In this document: positions 61,401 through 64,000 of the stretch, piece by piece
Numbering within the stretch: the first letter of the stretch is position 1
Layout of the letters: each line of letters opens with the position of its first letter
DNA from: WJMT01 sp964445575
GTDB lineage: Bacteria; Acidobacteriota; Aminicenantia; Aminicenantales; Aminicenantaceae
Direction: 5' to 3'
Length of the DNA: 64,000 nt
Assembly (NCBI GenBank): GCA_964445575.1
Contig: CAYULB010000001.1
Coordinates: forward strand, 62,001 to 126,000
Translations under genes and position numbers: made by a program
Notes under the pieces: model-generated
What the model was told of the DNA's origin: nothing
The model's database searches: none
Seen by the model: only the letters and a program-made list of their open reading frames with translations

Positions 61401-61975
61401 TTGAACTTCCCGAATATAAAACTATTGTTGATTTCAACAAAGCCTCCCGGTATGTCTTAGGATTGGAAAAAGAGAAGCCTTCCTATAAAAAATTAATTTT
61501 TTCTGATGATGTTAAAAAAGGGCTCCATCTTCCTTTTCAAGAAGGTTATTTCAATAAAATCGTGATGAGTCTGGTTTTGTCTTATATTTTTAATCCCTTG
61601 GAAACATTGATAGAATGTTACCGGATTTTAAGCCCGGGGGGTCTTTTGATCTTATCCAGTGTGCGTCCAGATGCAGATGCTTCAGGTCTTTTTACCCGGT
61701 TGGTTAAGAAAGTAGAAGAAATGGAGGATGATTCTTTTCCAGAAGAGTGGGATAAACAGCTGGTGTTAGACTCCATCCGTTCCTTTCTAAATGATGCCCA
61801 AGCTTTGGTTGAACTGGAAGAAGCAGGGACGTTTGACTTTTTTGATCTGGATAATCTTTACGGAATTCTGGAGGAGGCAGGATTTGAACATCTCCAGACT
61901 ATTGAAACTTTTGGAAGTCCCCCTCAGGGATATGTCTGTGTTGCAGCCAAAGGAAAGAAAAATGAGAGAGAGTAA
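58430..61975 (+). CDS. multidomain fusion: receiver, two PilZ, LuxD-like hydrolase, SAM methyltransferase
   Basis: 1181 residues in one frame. Receiver (about 14-135): acid pocket NSD at 20-22, D64 in VVDHSLPNMDG, but the conserved Lys is replaced (YNHSF), so signalling may be altered. PilZ 1 (about 138-235): R141-x3-R145 and N168-x-S170-x2-G173. PilZ 2 (about 355-460): R363-x3-R367 and D394-x-S396-x2-G399; both have the c-di-GMP contacts. Alpha/beta hydrolase (about 500-790) of LuxD type: ILVSFSLAALEARL (Ser about 629), GGHDHWVKPEF (D732), H761 in LGHNARTS. Class I methyltransferase (about 845-1175): LDLGGGTGNF (G867-G871) and IECYRILSPGGLLILSS, split by about 150 inserted residues. LuxD diverts acyl groups from acyl carrier protein, so a c-di-GMP-controlled acyl/lipid modification is possible (inference). 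It overlaps the kinase gene by 14 bases. Confidence 0.88.
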   Translation: MASKELRHPTSPASVVLVVNSDPEKREKLRQSLQSEYQVYTADSGAEAIQLLRELNKIDAIVVDHSLPNMDGGVFIRYINENVSRSNNAIKMLIGESEDKEVSYIGLHGGQLDYFYNHSFDAEEVKRKLRFLMAQKSKEKRKRMRVKVDGKKNIQVHVDFHSPAPVGNISETGMFVKAIFPKDRIVPFVLDFPDGTQRELAGHVVHTDKESGGVGICFLNVDEKSRQILARKIIDYVSIGELSQLKDRYPFLQVDSIIPFKDSQKIEFLLKKARDHNTEITAIPSKSRLPAALKLMDIIEERRYCRLSGENLDTKFKTSDSLFVSFQSGYATYNFETAIYRIDEKGNHIDVLYPQILFYSEKRALEREKPEGELEIEIVLPKPFNSVIRGTITDISEGGVSFITEQREVALLSGTPIESIKLFRGGKLIQEARGEIRNIKEVQANGKVKLRYGVQFGIGRVSIDTAKLPEFEVPKEKKSHKDTDTIRPGRRRYSDLSELAKKHPRVIRLENRKGEEIVGLLDTSLPLDSSPVPVLVVPPAFGKTKETLFALSQTIVENFYLCGQPVAVIRFDGIRRKGESCNDPEASEPPYEMVNASLSQGASDIKALLDWLEDNPILKAGKVILVSFSLAALEARLVLRDEAYQSKIDYWIACMGTPELRHLLTRVNCGLDLLEQYQLGIELGVRPVLGNLVNVDKYMEDGLVNRIATLDQAREDIKKIDIPITWIYGGHDHWVKPEFIRDIMGIETKAMREVIPISLGHNARTSKEALQMFAAITSLVYRFIHQSKIKPVVPRKNNLFFKRHVEKDRIPSRNLKDRDEYWRRYLIGEKELLGFDVLTLADDYAELMSDQIKALRLSADDRLLDLGGGTGNFILYLLEGQQELPRDIAVADLVPEALSKASQKLEKKFQSAQKNVRLCYTCCDIEMNRYLPILRFLNGEVATFMEFVDKIENVSIQSANRIQKLYTPRLHRILRGEKITPQMNQWLKKTFELPEYKTIVDFNKASRYVLGLEKEKPSYKKLIFSDDVKKGLHLPFQEGYFNKIVMSLVLSYIFNPLETLIECYRILSPGGLLILSSVRPDADASGLFTRLVKKVEEMEDDSFPEEWDKQLVLDSIRSFLNDAQALVELEEAGTFDFFDLDNLYGILEEAGFEHLQTIETFGSPPQGYVCVAAKGKKNERE

Positions 61976-64000
61976 ATCATTTTTAAAAAGATATTTCAAA
62001 GAATATGACCTCCGGGGAAGAGTCAAGCTGTCCATCATTCTCAGCATGGTTTTTTACAATGGATTTATGATTCTTGACCTTATTTATACACCGGAATTTT
62101 TCTTTGAATTTTTTATTATCCGGATGGCTGTGCTTATTTTGAATGCGGTGCTTTTGATTCTTTACCGCAGCACTCATTCCATAAGAGGCCTACTTGCCCT
62201 GGGAATGGCTCTCCTAATCATAGATGCCTTTGGGATCGCTATCATGATCCAAATCATGGGAGGGTTTATGAGCAGCTATTATCAGGGGCTGACTCTAGTG
62301 ATTATGTGCATGATGGCTCTTCTCCCCTTTACCATCCGGGAAGCTTTGATTGTTTCTTCTGTTGTGTGGGCCAGTTATGTGGTCCCCAGTGTGGTCATGA
62401 TCCAGAGAGATGCTCTTGATTGGAGAATCATGGTGAACAACCTGTTTTTCCTCACTTCAATCATTATCATAGGGGGATTTGCTTCTTATGTTATGGACAA
62501 TATAAGGCGCCGGGGGTTGAGAAGTCTTATCAGACTTGAAGAGACCTCTAAAAAGTTACGAGAGTCAAACATTAAATTGAAAAGTCTGGATGAGCTTAAG
62601 ACCCAATTTTTTGCCAATGTCAACCATGAGCTGCGCACTCCCTTGACCCTGATGCTGGCTCCGATTAATCCCATTATTGAGGGCAAGATGGGAAGGATTA
62701 CATCAGAACAGAAAGATGCCTTAACAACCATGGGAAAGAATGGATTAAAGCTTCTCAAGTTGATCAACAACCTCCTTGACTTGACTAAGCTTGAGGAAGG
62801 TCAGATGCGCCTCAAAATCAAAACTTTTGATTTTGTTGAATACATCACTTCTATTCTCTCATCTGTCAAACCCCTAGCTGATCAGAAAAAGATCAATCTC
62901 TATTTCCAGCATCCTACCCACAAAATGGAGATCACTTTAGACCCAGACCACTTTGAAAAAGTCATTTTAAACCTCCTTTCCAATGCTCTTAAATTTACCA
63001 ATGAGGGAGGGAGGATTACTGTTTATTTGGAAGAAACAGATACTCGGGTTGTTTTAAGGGTTGAAGACACAGGCATTGGAATGCCTAAAGATCAACTGGT
63101 CAACATATTTGACCGGTTTTCACAAGTTGATGGTTCTCTTTCTCGTCAGCATGAAGGGACTGGGATTGGTCTCTCCTTAGCCTATGAGATTGTCAAACTG
63201 CACAATGGAAAAATAAAAGCTGAAAGCGAGTTAGGAAAAGGTTCCCGGTTTATTGTGGAGTTAAAAAAAGGGGATAATCATTACACTAAGGATGTTCTGG
63301 ATCGAAGACAGAAAGATAAGCCTGTTTCTCTAAAGAAAAGAGCTACAGATAAAGAATCTCCTAAAGTTCAGGATATTGTATCAGATTTTAGGAAATTTCA
63401 GTTAATGGACATTGAAGAGATGGACTCACCGGAATCATTCCAGTCACCTGGAGGAGAGAATGAATACAGATTGTTAGTCATTGACGATAATCCAGAAGTG
63501 TTGAAGCTGATGAAGTTAATCCTTCAGGATGAGTATGACTTAGACCTATGTGCCTCTGCTGATGAAGGGATGAAGATACTTTCAGAGAAAATGTCTGACC
63601 TGATTCTCTGTGATGTGATGATGCCCGGTATGAATGGACATATGTTCTGCAAAAAAGTAAAGGAAGATAAGAATTTCAAACACATCCCTGTGATTCTGGT
63701 AACCGCTCGAGCAGGAGGAGAGATGCTGGCGGAAGGCATTGAATCAGGCGCTGATGACTACATAAGCAAACCCTTTGATTCCACTGAACTGAAAGCCCGG
63801 ATCCGCTCTCAACTCAGGATGAGAAAAGCAGAAGCTGATTTGGCACTGGCCAACCGCAACCTCAAGATGAGAGCCAGCGACCTTGCTGAAAGGCAGAGGT
63901 CCCTCTTTATAGCTATGACCAAGTCATTGGTATCTGCTTTAGAGGCAAAGGATGAGTACACTCGTGCTCATTCAACAAGGGTGACAGAGATTTCTTTAAA
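61962..64000 (+). CDS. hybrid sensor histidine kinase with receiver and HD-GYP domain, 3' end outside window
   Basis: 679 residues are visible and the frame is still open at the window edge. About five or six membrane helices (24-185) lead to a coiled linker, the HisKA helix with H222 in FFANVNHELRTPLTLM, an ATPase domain (NLLSNALKF, DTGIGMPKD, GTGIGLSLAY), a receiver with D551 in LILCDVMMPGMNG and conserved Lys in YISKPF, and, from about 640, the beginning of an HD-GYP domain (LVSALEAKDEYTRAHSTRV). HD-GYP domains hydrolyse c-di-GMP. The ATG at 61962 has GGAAAG upstream. Overlap with the PilZ fusion gene implies that the kinase/HD-GYP sets the signal to which the fusion responds. Confidence 0.9.
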   Translation, partial: MRESKSFLKRYFKEYDLRGRVKLSIILSMVFYNGFMILDLIYTPEFFFEFFIIRMAVLILNAVLLILYRSTHSIRGLLALGMALLIIDAFGIAIMIQIMGGFMSSYYQGLTLVIMCMMALLPFTIREALIVSSVVWASYVVPSVVMIQRDALDWRIMVNNLFFLTSIIIIGGFASYVMDNIRRRGLRSLIRLEETSKKLRESNIKLKSLDELKTQFFANVNHELRTPLTLMLAPINPIIEGKMGRITSEQKDALTTMGKNGLKLLKLINNLLDLTKLEEGQMRLKIKTFDFVEYITSILSSVKPLADQKKINLYFQHPTHKMEITLDPDHFEKVILNLLSNALKFTNEGGRITVYLEETDTRVVLRVEDTGIGMPKDQLVNIFDRFSQVDGSLSRQHEGTGIGLSLAYEIVKLHNGKIKAESELGKGSRFIVELKKGDNHYTKDVLDRRQKDKPVSLKKRATDKESPKVQDIVSDFRKFQLMDIEEMDSPESFQSPGGENEYRLLVIDDNPEVLKLMKLILQDEYDLDLCASADEGMKILSEKMSDLILCDVMMPGMNGHMFCKKVKEDKNFKHIPVILVTARAGGEMLAEGIESGADDYISKPFDSTELKARIRSQLRMRKAEADLALANRNLKMRASDLAERQRSLFIAMTKSLVSALEAKDEYTRAHSTRVTEISL

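Noticed and set aside
58430..61975. Idea that the LuxD-like domain marks a bioluminescence operon
   Set aside because: No luxA, luxB, luxC or luxE-type gene is present; only the acyl hydrolase fold is shared.

Overview
The window comes from a Gram-negative-type (two-membrane) bacterium: it carries an outer-membrane secretin, a type IV pilus machine, many signal-peptide and lipoprotein leaders, and a periplasmic-type PDZ sensor kinase. Base use leans to A+T and gene density is high. Two runs of exactly 100 N are each flanked by exactly 55-bp repeats, the signature of a scaffolded short-read (probably metagenomic) assembly. The gene mix (secretin with a C-terminal cohesin-like domain, FecR plus tryptophan-rich domain protein, PDZ-type kinases, DUF89, M1/M19/S9 peptidases, anaerobic ribonucleotide reductase) would suit an uncultivated anaerobe of the Acidobacteriota/Aminicenantota neighbourhood. 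That placement is inference only.

Layout. 1-7.8 kb: end of an Lrp/AsnC-type protein, a secreted M1-like peptidase, and a two-component pair (PDZ-membrane-GAF-PAS kinase plus NtrC-type sigma54 activator) read leftward. 7.9-16.1 kb: a type IV pilus assembly operon pilC-pilB-pilM-pilN-pilO-pilP-pilQ ending with tspO. 16.3-21.6 kb: a CAT-anticodon tRNA, tilS, then asnB and a membrane glycosyltransferase-like gene on the other strand. 21.7-28.3 kb: a minor-pilin operon (fimT/pilV/pilW/pilX-like) ending in a large PilY1-like adhesin. 28.3-29.0 kb: a repeat cluster and a gap. 29.0-33.0 kb, leftward: prepilin peptidase, a TPR protein, an ABC transporter pair, a remnant of an S9 peptidase and a methionine sulfoxide reductase. 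33.2-40.4 kb: a small conserved protein, a sigma54-controlled FecR-domain envelope protein, a lipoprotein, amidase, zinc-ribbon protein, HAD hydrolase and YjbQ. 40.4-44.8 kb: nrdD, a thioredoxin-like gene, nrdG, dut and trmJ behind paired NrdR-like boxes. 45-54.7 kb: OsmC, a frameshifted DUF2752 gene, a degenerate HD membrane protein, a lipid-kinase-like gene, GNAT, M19 dipeptidase, transglutaminase, DUF89, an exported class V aminotransferase and a stand-alone PqqD. 54.8-58.1 kb: a lipoprotein-type GH2 beta-galactosidase. 58.3-64 kb: an operon with a receiver/PilZ/PilZ/LuxD-like hydrolase/methyltransferase fusion, followed by a hybrid kinase-receiver-HD-GYP protein cut by the window end.

How it fits together. 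The two pilus operons plus the prepilin peptidase give most of a type IV pilus, but no major pilin or retraction ATPase is in view. The 58-64 kb pair joins c-di-GMP binding (two PilZ domains) and probable c-di-GMP hydrolysis (HD-GYP) to a LuxD-like acyl hydrolase and a methyltransferase in one polypeptide; I regard it as the best candidate for an undescribed system. A second thread is a family of about 250-bp non-coding elements with inverted ends and a covarying internal hairpin. Their ends supply the stop codons of two genes. A third thread is promoters whose -10 box lies 6-9 bases from the start codon, suggesting leaderless mRNAs.
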